Notes: generated by a model from the sequence alone, not told the origin. A DNA stretch of 64,000 nt from Branchiostoma floridae (GCF_000003815.2 NC_049986.1:20002110-20066109); one strand, 5' to 3'; positions 36,201 through 47,944 are shown, counted from the first letter of the stretch. Program-made: numbers and translations.

Positions 36201-37407
36201 TGTAGATGGCGGGCGGGATGTTGACTGTCTGCGCCTCCTTCCCTCTCTTCCCTCCGTCCACCAGGCGCACGGACCGATCCGGGATGTTGCTCTTAGCCAC
36301 GTACATTTTCTTCAAGGCACCAGAAGTCCCCATGAAGTGAAACCTTAAAGAATGAACTTTATTCTTACAATTATACATGATATAACGCATGGCAACGGCT
36401 ACTACACTATATACAGATACTAAACTGCATGCAGATACGTGACAGATGATTGCAACGTAGGGATGGTTACGGATGTCACGTGTTCATACAGTCACGTGAC
36501 CTAAGATATGGGTCATTCAGACTGAAGAAGGTCGTAGAGAATCAATTCTACAAAATATCGATAAGTCAGAAAACTCTAATCAGTAGTCGAAGTTGTCAGG
36601 TACTCGTGTATAAACCTAAATAGTCTAATAGTTAGAGTCAGGCTAACTCATTTCCATCTTTCTCATTTTGAACTGAACAAAAAAGAAGAAAAGTCTATCC
36701 CAGAAAGCTACTAAATAGACTTAAGACCGGACATGGCAAATCTAGCAATATAGAAAATCTAGAAATGTCAGTCTTACCTAAAGTCGTCTATTTTCGCCAC
36801 ATTGAACCCTGGGAAGGCCTTACGAGGAAACTCTTCCGGGTCATGACCTTGACCTTCCTCATGTCCGCCATCCTGATCTCGGTTTATGGAAGCCAGCTCG
36901 GGTGCACTGATGGGTACGGGTGTGTCGCCGGGGTAGCTTCTCTGTACGCGTGTGTTCCGCTGTATCAGATCGTCAAATTTCATCCTGCGACACAGAAAAA
37001 AAAGTCAGGAAACTATCAAATTTTATTTCAGCAGAATTTTCTTTAGCCATGGATCCTTGAATGGGCTTATTACAGCTTCACTCGCCGATCTACGATTACT
37101 TTACAAACAGCTCTGCTCTTTCCCTGTTCCTTACTTGAACGTACATTTTGCGATCTTTCAGAAAACTTTATCAATATCCTATTGATACTGATGCCTAAAA
37201 AAGTTGCAACCAGGGCAACATCTTTCGTGACATGAACCAATCACCCCAGCTTTTCTCACTTCTATGACGCAGAGGTCGAACGTTTGATGTCATCATGACG
37301 TCACGATGACGCAAACCTCACCTCTCTATAGTAAACAGCACGAGGCTGGACATGATGCCGACTGCCATTAACAGCGCTCTCCGGGAGATGTACGTCATTC
37401 TGATCAT
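30270..37407 (-). CDS. Alpha-2,8-sialyltransferase-like enzyme, GT29 family (gene B)
   Basis: Eight minus-strand exons give 388 aa: 37407-37322, 36984-36778, 36343-36187, 35313-35201, 34872-34780, 33493-33388, 32257-32122, 30538-30270. Introns are GT-AG with phases 2,2,0,2,2,0,1. GT29 enzymes transfer sialic acid from CMP-sialic acid to glycans in the Golgi lumen. The N-terminus (after RR at 9-10) has one hydrophobic segment, about 11-27, fitting a type II membrane anchor. A polar stem follows. Sialyl motif L runs from C162 (CSVVGNAG) through RCNLPPV (188-194) to DVGKKT. Motif S is PSTGLLLTAIAI...C311...LYGFWPF. Motif III is HYFD (333-336) and motif VS includes LHEKG (374-378). C162 and C311 fit the conserved disulfide pair. 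N-glycosylation sequons occur at N225 and N363. Length and the CNLPPV, PSTGLL and GFWPF blocks favour the ST8Sia branch; subtype and acceptor cannot be told. The exon 7 acceptor at 32258 was chosen for its pyrimidine tract and family fit. The stop is TGA. Confidence 0.9.
30771..31105 (-). mobile_element. LINE 3' end, minus strand
   Basis: The minus strand codes LMSNCSFNNQERKELF, the same reverse-transcriptase tail as at 2787-2975, and ends in the same 3' UTR (CGGGCAAGAATTTGCAATAAA). It lies in intron 7 of gene B. Confidence 0.75.
31106..31331 (+). mobile_element. LINE reverse-transcriptase fragment, opposite strand
   Basis: The plus strand codes KLRFYKTCKTAHTMEKYLEL and ISKIRISAYPLEIERGRY, the segment that normally lies just N-terminal of the tail coded at 30911-31105 on the other strand. 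The two pieces abut with no overlap. A plus-strand LINE 3' end also occurs at 31703-31750. Confidence 0.7.
31788..32107. mobile_element. MITE beside the exon 7 donor of gene B
   Basis: Left end AAGCTAAGGGGACAACCCGC and right end GGACTGTTCCCCTAGCTT are imperfect inverted repeats, with CGTACGTG words inside. It ends 14 nt inside the intron from the exon 7 border (32122). A related fragment is at 46745-46895. Confidence 0.7.
32700..33435 (-). repeat. Minisatellite of ~57 bp units made from exon 6 edge and donor of gene B
   Basis: About 12 units of about 57 bp run from the 3' end of gene B exon 6 (33493-33388) into the intron. Read on the minus strand, each unit holds the exon tail (coding YTHPFRL), the donor context GTGAAGGTACGG and a spacer ACCCATGTTGTACACCC. 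Units differ by substitutions and small indels; two are shortened near 32810 and 33190. The unit touching the exon is the functional one in my model, with exon end at 33388. Every unit is a potential duplicate 5' splice site. Confidence 0.85.
33524..33998. mobile_element. MITE with GGGACATAATGTA ends in intron 5 of gene B
   Basis: GGGACATAATGTA and TACATTATGTCCC bound the element. It contains a near-perfect 31-bp palindrome at 33661-33691 (CTTACTTCCGGGTAG and complement). Confidence 0.75.
34207..34422. mobile_element. Hairpin element in intron 5 of gene B
   Basis: CAGTCTTCG...GCTGGTCCGCGATTTTCAAC pairs with GTTGAAAATCGCGGACCAGC...CGAAGACTG. The loop has three GGGGGGCAGAAAC repeats and a G run. 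Confidence 0.8.
35018..35168. mobile_element. Hairpin MITE with CTCCAAGCAGAGGT ends near the exon 4 donor of gene B
   Basis: TCCAAGCAGAGGTTCAGCTC pairs with AACCTCTGCTTGGA, and GGCTTTCTATTTTGTACCGT pairs with ACGGTACAAAATAGAAAGCC. Its right end is about 32 nt from the exon 4 border (35201). The same end motif bounds 54726-55025. Confidence 0.8.
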
Positions 37408-37452
37408 GACAGACAGCAGGCACGGTCCTCACACTAATGCACACAAGGAACA

Positions 37453-37852
37453 TAAGGTGGGGTCACACATGCGTATATATTCAAGTCCGTTTGAGGTGCA
37501 TATGAAGCTGTTAGTCTCTACCAGGCTCCACAGGTCGCGGGAAAACAGTACAAATTGGACAAATATAGATACATAACATGTCAGATGAGTTAGCTGACCG
37601 AGATGTATGGTTAGCGATCTAGTTAAACTCGTCCGAAATGTTACCTGTTTACGTTTGTCCAACATCATTTTTCCAACAACCTGTGGAGCTTGGTGGAGGC
37701 CAATACTGCCATGCGCGCTTCATACNNNNNNNNNNNNNNNNNNNNNNNNNNNNNNNNNNNNNNNNNNNNNNNNNNNNNNNNNNNNNNNNNNNNNNNNNNN
37801 NNNNNNNNNNNNNNNNNNNNNNNNNGATATACGCAGGTGTGACCCCACCTAT
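37453..37852. mobile_element. Nested inverted-repeat elements containing an assembly gap
   Basis: Outer arms AGGTGGGGTCACACATGCGT (37453) and ACGCAGGTGTGACCCCACCT (37830). Inside is an M3-type hairpin (37510-37710: CTACCAGGCTCCACAGG and CCTGTGGAGCTTGGTGG). The 100-N gap 37726-37825 lies within the outer element. It is about 50 bp upstream of the gene B start codon. Confidence 0.7.
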
Positions 37853-37867
37853 AGGAGTTAATACTAT

Positions 37868-38430
37868 TAGCCCTTTCACATAGATAAAAACGCGGCGACG
37901 AAATTCTAGGTAAAGGCTCTGAAAAAGAAATGCTCCTTGTATCGACCATTATTTCGTTTTGCCTAACAACGTTCAGGCGGGCTTTGTTTTCTTTTTCTGG
38001 GCCTTTACCTTTGACATATTATGTACCTAGAATTCCTGTCGCTGCACATGCGTTCTGATATCTGTAAAGCGCTTACATTTTAGTACAGTAGAAGCCACTT
38101 TGATAATTGCCAGCGTATTTCGTGCAATTACTCGGGTGGTGCAACAAAGCGAAGTTAACCCGAAGTTGACCACAATGGTTTTGGATTTCGTGCAATTAAC
38201 AGAAATTTGCGATTCGTTGTGCAATAAGCCCTTTCACAGAGATCATGCAGCGGCGACAGGAATTCTATGCAATATGTCAAAGGTAACTACGGTCCCCGCA
38301 AAAGAAAAAAAGATTCGTCAGGACATTGTTATGTAAATCGAAACAATGGTCGAGAAAAGAACCGTTTTCTTTAGGGGGACTTTATTCCTGTCGCCTCGTA
38401 TGCATTACGATCTCTGTGAGAGGGATTATA
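37868..38430. mobile_element. Inverted-repeat element with TTAGCCCTTTCACA ends
   Basis: TAGCCCTTTCACATAGAT near 37868 and GATCTCTGTGAGAGGGATTATA near 38408 are inverted. An internal CCCTTTCACAGAGATCATG at about 38229, with repeated CCTGTCGC and GCGACAGGAATTCTA words, suggests two merged copies. It lies in the interval between divergent genes B and C. Confidence 0.6.
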
Positions 38431-40075
38431 GTACACGAAGTCAACCGTACAACCACTGACATGTGAATAACGACACTGAAAACAACGACAGCAACCAATC
38501 CCAATAAATCTCCAAATAAAGGTAGACTACGAACAGCTCAATGAATGTTAGCAATAATGATTAGAGAGAGTAACGTTATATATAATTAGAGAGTACAAAT
38601 TAGTTCGAGTGTTCCAAGTTTGGCGTCCGGGTACAAGGTAAAATTCCGCAAGCTGGCTTCATGCTACTCGACTGCGTCATAAAAACTGTTGTTGTTAGAA
38701 ATTATCTCTGTCTTGTTATTAAATATAAAGTTTGTAAAATATCTACAAGCCACAAGTTGTCTCCATATGCTACTCGACTGCTAGCTATAAAACATGCCTC
38801 CTTCGAGCTAATACTATACCAGCACTACGGAATATAGCGTCCAGGTTAGGGCTACTCGACTGCGTCACACAAATTGTTGATGTTAGAAATTATCTATGTC
38901 TATGTCTTGTTATTATCACCGCCTGTAAACCATCTAGAATTCCAATCTCTTTATAGCATCACATGTTGAGTATGATACGTGTTGATGTGTACCTTACCTG
39001 CTGTCAATTGTAGGATAGGATTCCGAAGTTTCCCTGGTGTTGTTTTTCAGTCGAATGGGAACACACATCCGATATCATCATCATCACCTCCTATGGACGT
39101 CCTATCAACGTCCGTTGATATGTTAATGTACAGGTGTGTAAGTCCCGGGGCTGTTTCATTAGTCGGTAAGTACATTACTGTAGGTGTATGTGACTTCTAA
39201 AGTGGGAGAATTTACTTTCTATTTAGCTCATTATGAACGTACATGAACAATCTACGACAAAGTGAACTTCATCTTTTACCTTGTTTGCGGTACAAAATTG
39301 AAGGGCCCTGTAGCAGCTTCATTTGTTCATTTTCTCAACTAGAGTTCCACGACCTCATACCTCCGCCAGTGTTTCATCGTTCTTCATAGATGGCTCTGAT
39401 TTGCATGATTTATGTCTTATAATATTGATATTTAGCTAACTTCATGATGCCTGGAGTATGAAATTTCAATCATTTATAACTAATATTTTTTTTCTCATTA
39501 ATCATGCAAAAGGGCTATTTATTTACATAATTGATATCTATAGACATTTCTCTCTTTCTCAGTTACTTATGTGACACATTTGAAAGTCCTATCATGGATT
39601 GCAGTGGATTTATAAACTTTCCTCATTAATTATGCAAATTAGCTGGTGACAGAGACATCTGGAGAGACTTCATAGTGTCACCTGATAATAATGGATGACT
39701 GAACTGAACTGAACGAGCTGGTGATCTGCATGGTCTGCACAATTAGTATCTTATTATTTGCGTCATCACTTAGTATATCTACCTAACAAAAATTATGACG
39801 ATCCTTCAACACGTTCTTGAGTTATTCTTGAATACCTCGATTAACGTTAAATAACGTTTACCCAACACTGAGCCATTGGCATAATTGTTTGACATATGAC
39901 CTTCGTTATTGATTGTTTTCGATCATTTGAAATAATTGGATGTTTATAATTGCAGAGCTTACATATACACTCTTCCTCACGTTTCATTCTACAAGTGCTT
40001 TGCCCTAGCTAACGTTACAACCGTTGACTTATGGCATTGAGATGACCTTGACACCTGACCCCCAGCTTCGACAAG
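38431..40075. other. Upstream region of gene C, no gene seen
   Basis: AT-rich. It holds a duplicated block (GCTACTCGACTGCGTCA near 38663 and 38849) and a diverged unit of the 23.3-kb array at 39340-39840. I see no clear TATA box. Confidence 0.45.
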
Positions 40076-43000
40076 ATGGCGGCGTACGGGCGGTACCATA
40101 CGGCGGTAGTACGGGGCATTCCCAAGTCCGTGCGGTACCAGGCGTTGACCCAGGCCGAGCAGAAGGACTACGTAGACGTGGAGAAGGCCCGACAGGAGCA
40201 CGAGGTGTACGTACAGACGCTGCGGGACCTCGGGCTGAGGATAGTGGAGATCCCAGCCGACGAGGAGCACCCTGACTGCCCGTTTGTGGAGGACTGCGCC
40301 GTGGTGTGTAATGGTACCGCTCTGGTGACACGGCCGGGACATCCCAGCAGGAGGGGAGAGGTACATACCGTCATACGATATAACGTTACAAAATTGGTTC
40401 TTGGTAAAAAAAAGAATTACTCTTCTTTCTTCGTACACAGCGCTTACAAAGAAGCTTTCGGCCAGTCCTGACTGACCCTTCCCATTTCACATTTAAATAG
40501 CTTAACCAAGGCTTAACACTGTGTACGGAAGTAACATGTAAAATTTTGACCCGGACACCCCAGCAGACGAAGAGAGGTACACATACCGTAATACGATATA
40601 CAAAATTGGTTGCTTTGTACAAAAATTTTTCGTACACAGAATCAAGCGCTTGCAAAGAAGCTATCGGTTAGTCCTTCTCTCACATGACCTAAATACATTG
40701 TGTACGGAAGTAAAGTGTAGAATCTAGAATCTTTGCTATTCCCGTAACCGCCACAGGTGGACCTTCATTGGTACGTTAATACAACGGCATTTATATAAAC
40801 CATTGTAAAGTTGGGGTACTTTATTGGTCTCTTTTGAGCATGGACGATTTGTCGACGATATCGGTTGTTAAGTGATTCCAATTTTAGCAAACTGGACGAA
40901 ATGTTGGTGACCCAACTTCTGGGCTAAGAGTTTAAGAGTTCGAACCAGGCTTGCATATGCAGAGTTGAAAAGGTTCGCTGACCCTGTAATTTGGTCATCA
41001 TGGCCGGTTCATCGTCCTATTGTACGATGAAAGACCAGGAACTGTTTATTCAGCTCGTGTTTACCATGTGGGCCATCTCTATTCATAGTGTGACCAGTGG
41101 AGTATAGCGATTCAGAACGCTAACCTGGACAGAGATAAGATTTATTTGACTTGCCTTTGTTCTCTTCGGAAAACTGACACCCTCTTTTCTCTATCCAGTA
41201 TCACATTTCAATCCTCCTGCAAATAGCAGATTTGATACTTTTTTCAGTTGCCTAATGCTGATATCTAAATCCTGTTATTTTAGGACGTATGTACATACGC
41301 TAGCATTTCACTAGCGTGTGCTCTTTCTATCCTTAGTTCGTTTATTTGTATGTAACAAATACATCGTTCAGAAGACATAGAATAAAACCTGTAACAGTTT
41401 GTTTAAGACGTATGTACTAACGCTAGCAGTACACTAGCGTGTGCTATTTTTATCCTAAGTTCGGGTATACTTTATGTAACAAGTATTTAGCACAGCAGAT
41501 ACAGAACAAACATAGACCCTGCCTGCCGGGGCACAGTGCCCTGGGTTAATGATTGACGCACAGCGTCCTGACGCTGACGTACGTGCTCTTTTGTGTCAGT
41601 TGACAACCTCTTTGAACCCTTCTAGTATTCGTTATGATGCAGTATATACTGTTAAGTCTACCGATCCTTTATGACTAATGCTTGGAACAGGCCTTCTATT
41701 CCACTCTGCTCGCTTTTTCAGGCTTAGTTAATGCGATAATAAACATGGTTTTCAATCATGTTCAAAGCGGGCGTCTACGAGTTACGTACATGTACCTACC
41801 GAGCTGTAGTTATGCGTGTATTAAAAGTGCGTATGGGACAGATATCCGTATTAACAATATTTTGGCTTAGGTAAAGTTTGAGCTGAAGCAATAGTTTAGT
41901 CCGATGACCGGACTATACAACGGGGGTTCAAAGTATAAAATAACTTGTTCCCCGCAACTCAGAATTGAAAATACGCACTAGCGATAAGACTCTGTGTCAA
42001 TGGCTTTCTCTAGTCTCTACTAGACTGACTACGATGGATGTTATAGGGAGAATAATTTGCGGGGGAGTTTTCCTACCAGAGGAGTTGGTCGGCTTTCCCA
42101 AGCTAAGGATTCTTACAGTCTGCATTCCCGGATTAGCGACAAGCTTGTTACCAAAGAGAGTGCCAACAGTCCCGCGATTACGATGCCGGAAAAGCAATCT
42201 TCCCTCAGCCCTAGGAATCACTGCTCCAAGCACGGCTTTCGATGGGGGCCTTTGGAAGGAACAATTTATTACAGAAGGAAACAGCAGTAAGAAATCGCGG
42301 CCACTGCTATTCCCCCGACCGATACCTCTGCTTGGAGAATAAAGAACCACGCCAAAACTTAGTTTGGCCAATCCGAGATAATCGAAACACTATAGGGTGT
42401 CGATACCTGGCATTTCTTTTATAAGTTTAGAAGGGATTCTTCCATGTAATCTGTTTTTACATATTTGTGCAAAGATATATTTGTACGGCATATTTGTACA
42501 AAGAAGCGAAAGGAAGCCGAACTTTTACGTTGACTCATTACTGTATCACGAACGTCTATCTGTGTATGTTTTTTTTCCGTGTGTAGTTTACGATGACAAA
42601 TAAATCAATGAATTTCTCTATTCATTCATTCTTATACTCTTAAACTATACGACGACAGAGTTGTCAGCGCACGCATTTAACCAATCAACATGGCGGATTT
42701 CAAGTTATGGCGTAGTCACGTGAGTTGGAACGTTCCATTCCCCAGGTCCATGCCGTGAAGAAGGTTCTAGAGGATGACCTTGGGCTGGAGGTGGTGCACA
42801 TGGTGGAGGACGAGGCCACTATGGACGGAGGGGACGTCCTCTTCACAGGTAAAATCTAACACTAGTGATCGCAGTTTGTTTTAGTCTCTGTCGTATGCAT
42901 TGTGCGATAGGTTGAAAAGGCAAATTTAGGACAGTCTTATGACAGTCGTGGTTTTGCGCGTGTCGTTCTTGTCGGTGGTCGGTTCTAGTTCTATCATAAC

Positions 43001-44695
43001 TTGTTCTACAAATAAAACCGACTGAACACAACTTTTATCACTCCAACCAGGAGTAAAAATGTATCGGGGTAACTGACTTTGGTTAGATAAGGAAAAGGCG
43101 GTGGAAGGAGAGGGATGGGCTCCGCCTTCCAATACCATGCGCTGCGCACTGTGGATGGCAAGAGTTCTCAGACCTCATACCTCCATGAAATATTCAGGAC
43201 ACACTAGAAGGTGTAGAAGGAGTCATAATTACTGTAGGAAGCTAACTGAACGAAGACCTTTATTGCACGACATACATGGCACAAGGGCCGTACTCGGATT
43301 GCCTACATGATCATATGCATTTTTTTTCACATGAAGGGAAGGAATTCTTCGTCGGTTTGAGTAACCGCACGAACGAGGCCGGGGCGCGCATCCTGGCGGA
43401 GACGTTTCCCGACTACAGTGTAACTACCATCCCGGTCGCCAGGGGGCTCCACCTGAAGTGCTTCTGCACCATGGCGGCGCCTGACGTCATGGCGGTGGGG
43501 GAGGGACCGGAGGCGCAGAAGGCGTGGCAGGTTTGTATGCGTATGAAAGTCCGAAGACACACAAGAAAAAACTTCTCCAAACTATTTCTAAGCCGCCCAA
43601 AACCATTACCAAGCCTTCTAAAGCATTTCCATGCCTCCAAACTCATCGGAATTGGTCTATAGAAACTTCCAAGAAAGCCGGGAAACAAATTGTTTTTGCC
43701 ACATTACATTACGATTACATTAATGTAGCAAGTGGCAGGACAGAGCTGGAGGGGCTGGTCACCGCGTACATATGAATATGTTTGAGCAAGGATTTAAGTA
43801 AGATTGTACATAGCTGTAGTTTGTCAGGTTATACTATGTAAAAGTAAACGTTATGCATTTGCTTGCAAATGTTGCCTCTCTATTTTTCTCTTCATTTTGT
43901 ATAAACGTAGGAGATCCGGGAGCGTGGCGAACACAAGTACTCCCTGCTGAATATCCCGGATGACGGGGCCGCCAACTGTATGTTCGTGAATGGGACCATG
44001 ATTCACGCAGCCGCAGAGCAGTTTCCAAAGAGTGCAAAGGTGAGAGTTTCACTTTTCACGGTTCATGTGATTTAATTCACAAAGTAAGGCAAACAGAAAT
44101 GCAGCTAAAATGTTTTGTTTTGAGAACTGTATGTCACAATGATATAATTGTTGAATTGTTGTTGCAAATAAGCTACTGTTAAGTCATCCTTTAATCTTAT
44201 ACCTTAAGGAATCCTTTTACCTTCTTCAAAATCACTTACCCATGCATTGCCAAGACCATTTCGACATTTTCAGAGTGCGCAAAAGTTTTGAATTTTTATG
44301 TTGAAAGTGATAAAATCAAAATATATCATTATCCTGCGATTTGCGCTTTGTTCATGCCTATCATTCTATCAATCTCGGTATTAAGATGTACCTATATAGT
44401 CACAAAGTCTCAAAGTCCTATAGAATTCAGTTCAGTCTCAGTGTCAGAGTAAAAAAAGTGTACTTCCAGTATAAAAAAAAGTACGTACTGATTTTCTTGC
44501 AAAATCATACATAAAACTCAGAGACTGAACTGGACCCGATATGTTGGATTTAATGTCACGTGCCATCCCATTACCGTCCGTTTTGTTCCCCAGACGTTCA
44601 CGGCAGCTCACCTGAAGTACCCCCGGGTCCAGGTATCGAACAAGGAGCTGGCCAAGGTGGACGGATCTCTCACCTGCTGCTCCCTGCTCATCTAA
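40076..44695 (+). CDS. DDAH: Dimethylarginine dimethylaminohydrolase, complete and apparently active (gene C)
   Basis: Five exons, 40076-40360, 42746-42848, 43337-43530, 43911-44039 and 44594-44695, join to 270 aa with GT-AG introns of phases 0,1,0,0. DDAH degrades asymmetric dimethylarginine, an inhibitor of nitric oxide synthase, in the cytosol. The start ATG (ACAAGATGG) has a purine at -3 and G at +4; the stop is TAA. Aligned with human DDAH1, the key residues are present: D67 (D73), E72 (E78), D73 (D79), R92 (R98), D122 (D127), R140 (R145), H168 (H173) in RGLHLKCFC, D260 (D269) and the nucleophile C265 (C274) in DGSLTCCSLLI. The protein is a little shorter than vertebrate DDAH (about 285 aa), mainly at the N-terminus. 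It is divergent from gene B and followed 4.6 kb later by paralogue D in the same orientation. A copy of the exon 1 donor region lies 216 bp into intron 1. Confidence 0.93.
40547..40740 (+). pseudogene. Copy of gene C exon 1 3' edge, donor and following intron
   Basis: The last ~30 nt of exon 1 (ending GGGGAGAG|GTACATACC at 40360) reappear at 40547-40576 as a diverged copy followed by GTACACATACC. About 160 bp of intron after each also match (CGATATA, ACAAAATTGGTT, TTCGTACACAG, GTGTACGGAAGTAA). The period is 216 bp. The second GT is a possible alternative 5' splice site. Confidence 0.75.
41283..41500 (+). repeat. Two tandem ~120 bp units in gene C intron 1
   Basis: GACGTATGTAC, CTAGCGTGTGCT and ATGTAACAA recur at about 41283 and 41405. 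Confidence 0.7.
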
Positions 44696-44892
44696 GAACA
44701 ACTCCTGAAAGCCAGCACCCCTGCGTGCTTTCAGTCAGCTACTCGGGCACCAAACCCCTTAGCCCGTTAACGATTTAAGGCTACCTTCAGTCGGGGGCTT
44801 AGACGTAACCACTAGCCTTCTTTAGCCTCCTTCACTAAGCCTTCTTATGCTTGCGTCACATTTGACTTGGTTTGAAATGTGACGTTAGCCTC

Positions 44893-45550
44893 AGGCTCAG
44901 GTCCTAGTTGCACCGGTGCCTGTCAGGCATGTAGCCCCGGCCGGGCTCCGAAGCCACAAAGGCAGGTTTGTAGCCAGCCTGAAATAATTTTCAGTCCCCT
45001 TGATTTTGAATGGGAATGCTATCGAGCACCGAAGGCATGGCGTGGCGTTGCGCGTCATTTCTAGGGGGTCTGAGTCCCAGAACGTTTTTAATCAAGACCC
45101 TCTGTAACACTATTTCCTGCATTTTGTGGTGCAAATTTTGCTTGTAGACTAAGCTGTTCAATGGCATTTGTTTTGGTGAACAAGAACACATGGGTTTCAT
45201 TTTTTTTAGATATCTTTACATGTCAATTTTTGTCTGTCCCAAGACTCCCAGGGGACGGAATGGGGAAAACTTTTTTTCAGTCCCCAGCTGCAAATTTCCT
45301 TCAAAGGACTGAAGGACAGGTGCTGGCTACAACCCTGCACAAAGGTGTCCCGGTGGACCGCCGGCTACCGGGGGTTACCCCTCGCTGTTCCCCACGGGTA
45401 GGTTACTGCGTTTTTTACTGGGTACCGGTCCCGGCATCATATTAAGTTAAGTCCAACCCGGTGCCTGGCCGAACCCAAAAATACCCCGAGAGACGCACGG
45501 TGAACGACAGGGCCTCTTTTTCCAATCGAGACCTAAGCCGAAGACGCTTA
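44893..45550. mobile_element. GC-rich element 3' of gene C, related to 8791-10163
   Basis: Ends GGCTCAGGTCCTAGTTGCAC and TTCCAATCGAGACCTAAGCC are imperfect inverted repeats. GTAGCCCCGGCCGGGCTC near 44932 matches the right-hand end of the element at 8791-10163 in reverse. It begins ~200 bp after the DDAH stop. Confidence 0.6.
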
Positions 45551-46154
45551 AAACTGACTGCAGCCACGCGGGGGTACTTGGCTTCCAGGGTAGCTAGTCC
45601 AACACTCGTGTCGTCTCATGCTGAAAGTTGCCATAGGAAATAGAGTAGACAGGTTTAATAGCATTGCTTAGAATTGTAAATAACTTACAGTGCTTTTAAT
45701 GTCAAAGTTACATGTTTGAATTTATAACTAGATTGATCAAAGAAATTTAGATGTTATATTTTGTAATTGAAATGTTTAAGTTTTTGAAAATAGATTGAAA
45801 TAATCTAGCTATGTTTGTCAAACTAAATAGTATCTTACCGAGATGTCTAGGAAAGCTTTTTGAAGATGAATTTTAGCAGCCACATCTTCCTGCAAATTGT
45901 TTTAGCTCAGAATATTGTCCTGTGTGGTACGTTGCTATCTTGTTGTGTTTTCCTTTTTTCAAAGGTAATCGTCATTTTGTATAATTCACGCACAAATTTT
46001 ATTATATAAATTAATTAATATATTGTTGTAACTTTGATGAAATACATTGGACTAATAACCGGTAGTAAACTAATCATTTAAAAAAGGATGATATCTTTCT
46101 TGTGTTCTTTTACTTTTGTAATTTCCTTTGCTATAAGTCGACGGCTGTGGACTT

Positions 46155-46746
46155 ACGAGGGGCGTGCAATTAGTAATGGTCCTGACCCATTTCCCATAGC
46201 CATGATAGCAGGAGATTAATGAAACTTGGCACAGTTATTAGTCTTTCTCTTCATAGGAATCACCCAGAGTTATGCATTTCTCCCATCGTTTGATGCAGCT
46301 CTGGACACCGATTTTGTAGGACACCCCAGGTTGGTCCTCCAACTGATGCCTCATCAATGGCACAAGAGGGACGACCAGGTCTGGGAGCTGTTTCCACAGA
46401 CTTCCAGCCACGTTTGAATTCAGGATGCCAGCGTTTTACAAGGTCATATGATGGGGCATCATCACCATAAGTTTCATTTATTTCATCAAAAGTCTTCTTT
46501 GGTGTGCGTCCTTTCAAATACAAAAACCGGATCACTGCGCGACACTCAACTGGTTCCATTTCACACCTGGTCCATTTCGCACCTGACTAAGTTCAAACAC
46601 CAGTAAATCAGAAACCACAATTAGTTCAGAGCTGTCTTTTGCAACATAACCCATAGAGATATGAATTATTACACATACAAAATTTCATTTAGATCAGACA
46701 ACTGGAAGTGGGTCAGGACCATTACTTATTGCACGCCCCTCGTAGC
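46155..46746 (-). mobile_element. Internally deleted mariner-like element
   Basis: TA-flanked inverted ends of about 36 bp (CGAGGGGCGTGCAATTAGTA and TACTTATTGCACGCCCCTCG). The minus strand 46559-46260 codes about 75 residues of a mariner transposase N-terminus: RAVIRFLYLKGRTPKK, YGDDAPSYDLVKRW, FKRGWKS and RPGRPS blocks, which form the DNA-binding helix-turn-helix region. The DD(D/E) catalytic domain is absent, so it could not move by itself. Confidence 0.85.
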
Positions 46747-46899
46747 TACGTACCCGTAACGGCACCACGGCACCATCGCCCCCCGTACGTGCCAGTACAT
46801 GCGACGCGCTTGCCCTGTACAGCCTGAACGTTTTCAGAAATACGTGGCGGACGTGGCCTAAAAAACGTACGGTGGGTTGTGCCCATCGCTTTAAGCAAA

Positions 46900-47944
46900 T
46901 ATGATCGGGTCCGGTCCCATTCGGTTACATGCACTTCTTCTGTCGGCTCTCATTTCACTGATGATGAACCGAAATATCGTACATGTAAACTGAACTGAAC
47001 TGAGGCTGACATCGTTCCTGACATCATAATACCACAAATGTGCACAAAGAAGCAACAAATAATAATGATTTTATAGTTAATTCAACAAACACTCATCATT
47101 GCTACTTACGATACTCGCATTCATGGTTTAGTTCTACTCCGTCTGTCGACGTATCATGGGTAACACAGTTTTGCAGCGCCATCTACTGTATTGCAAAGAG
47201 ACTACAAGTGCATGCACATGTGGAGGAGTTAATACCGCGTTATCTTAGTTGATAATCTTAGATACATCTCATACGTTTTAGAAGTTGCCTGAGCTGAAGC
47301 AAAGGTAAGGCTACGTGGCCGCCACCTAAAACGTATAGACAATCTAGCTAACGTTACGTTATGCATGCTAATTCTCTAATACCCAGAATGTTTTCCCCGT
47401 AGTCTCTTGTCAATGCACACAACTTGTACTCGCCCTATACTGGCTGCAATACTGTGTGCAAGTGAAAAATCCGAAAGAATCCTAAAGAAAGAAAGAAAGA
47501 GAAAGAACACACCAGCAAAAACAAGGCACGTTTTTCCTTAGAAAGAAAGAAAGAAAGACAGAAAAAAGACAGAAAGAAGACAAAGAAAGAAAGAAAGAAA
47601 GAAGAGAAAGAGCACACCAGCAAAAACAACAGTCACGTTTTTCCCTTTCAAGAAAACCTAATAGGGATGGGGAATAGATGGTATCATCTCGTTTACATGT
47701 AACAGTTGTCTGTTTGAATCCCTGTGTGAGCCCGCCCCAGATGTCGGTACCGTTCCCGCGCTCTCACGCCCTCCAGTCGGCCTCCTGCATTCCGCCATTA
47801 TGAGCGACGGCCAAGGTCGTGACCTCTGACCCCCAGGTGGCAACCCCCATCGCTCAAGTTCAGATCGGAACATCGGCTACACAGGGGCTGTAATTGGTAG
47901 GATTTGCGGGAGAAATAGCCGGATCAGGGGACGGTATAACTAGG
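46900..47944. other. Intergenic, no gene; polypurine tract
   Basis: GAAA microsatellites at 47480-47625 flank two copies of GCACACCAGCAAAAACAA. Nothing else is recognised. Confidence 0.5.

Noticed and set aside
47480-47640. GAAA-rich tract as a possible coding Lys/Glu or Phe/Ser repeat
   Set aside because: Simple microsatellite pattern with no gene context.
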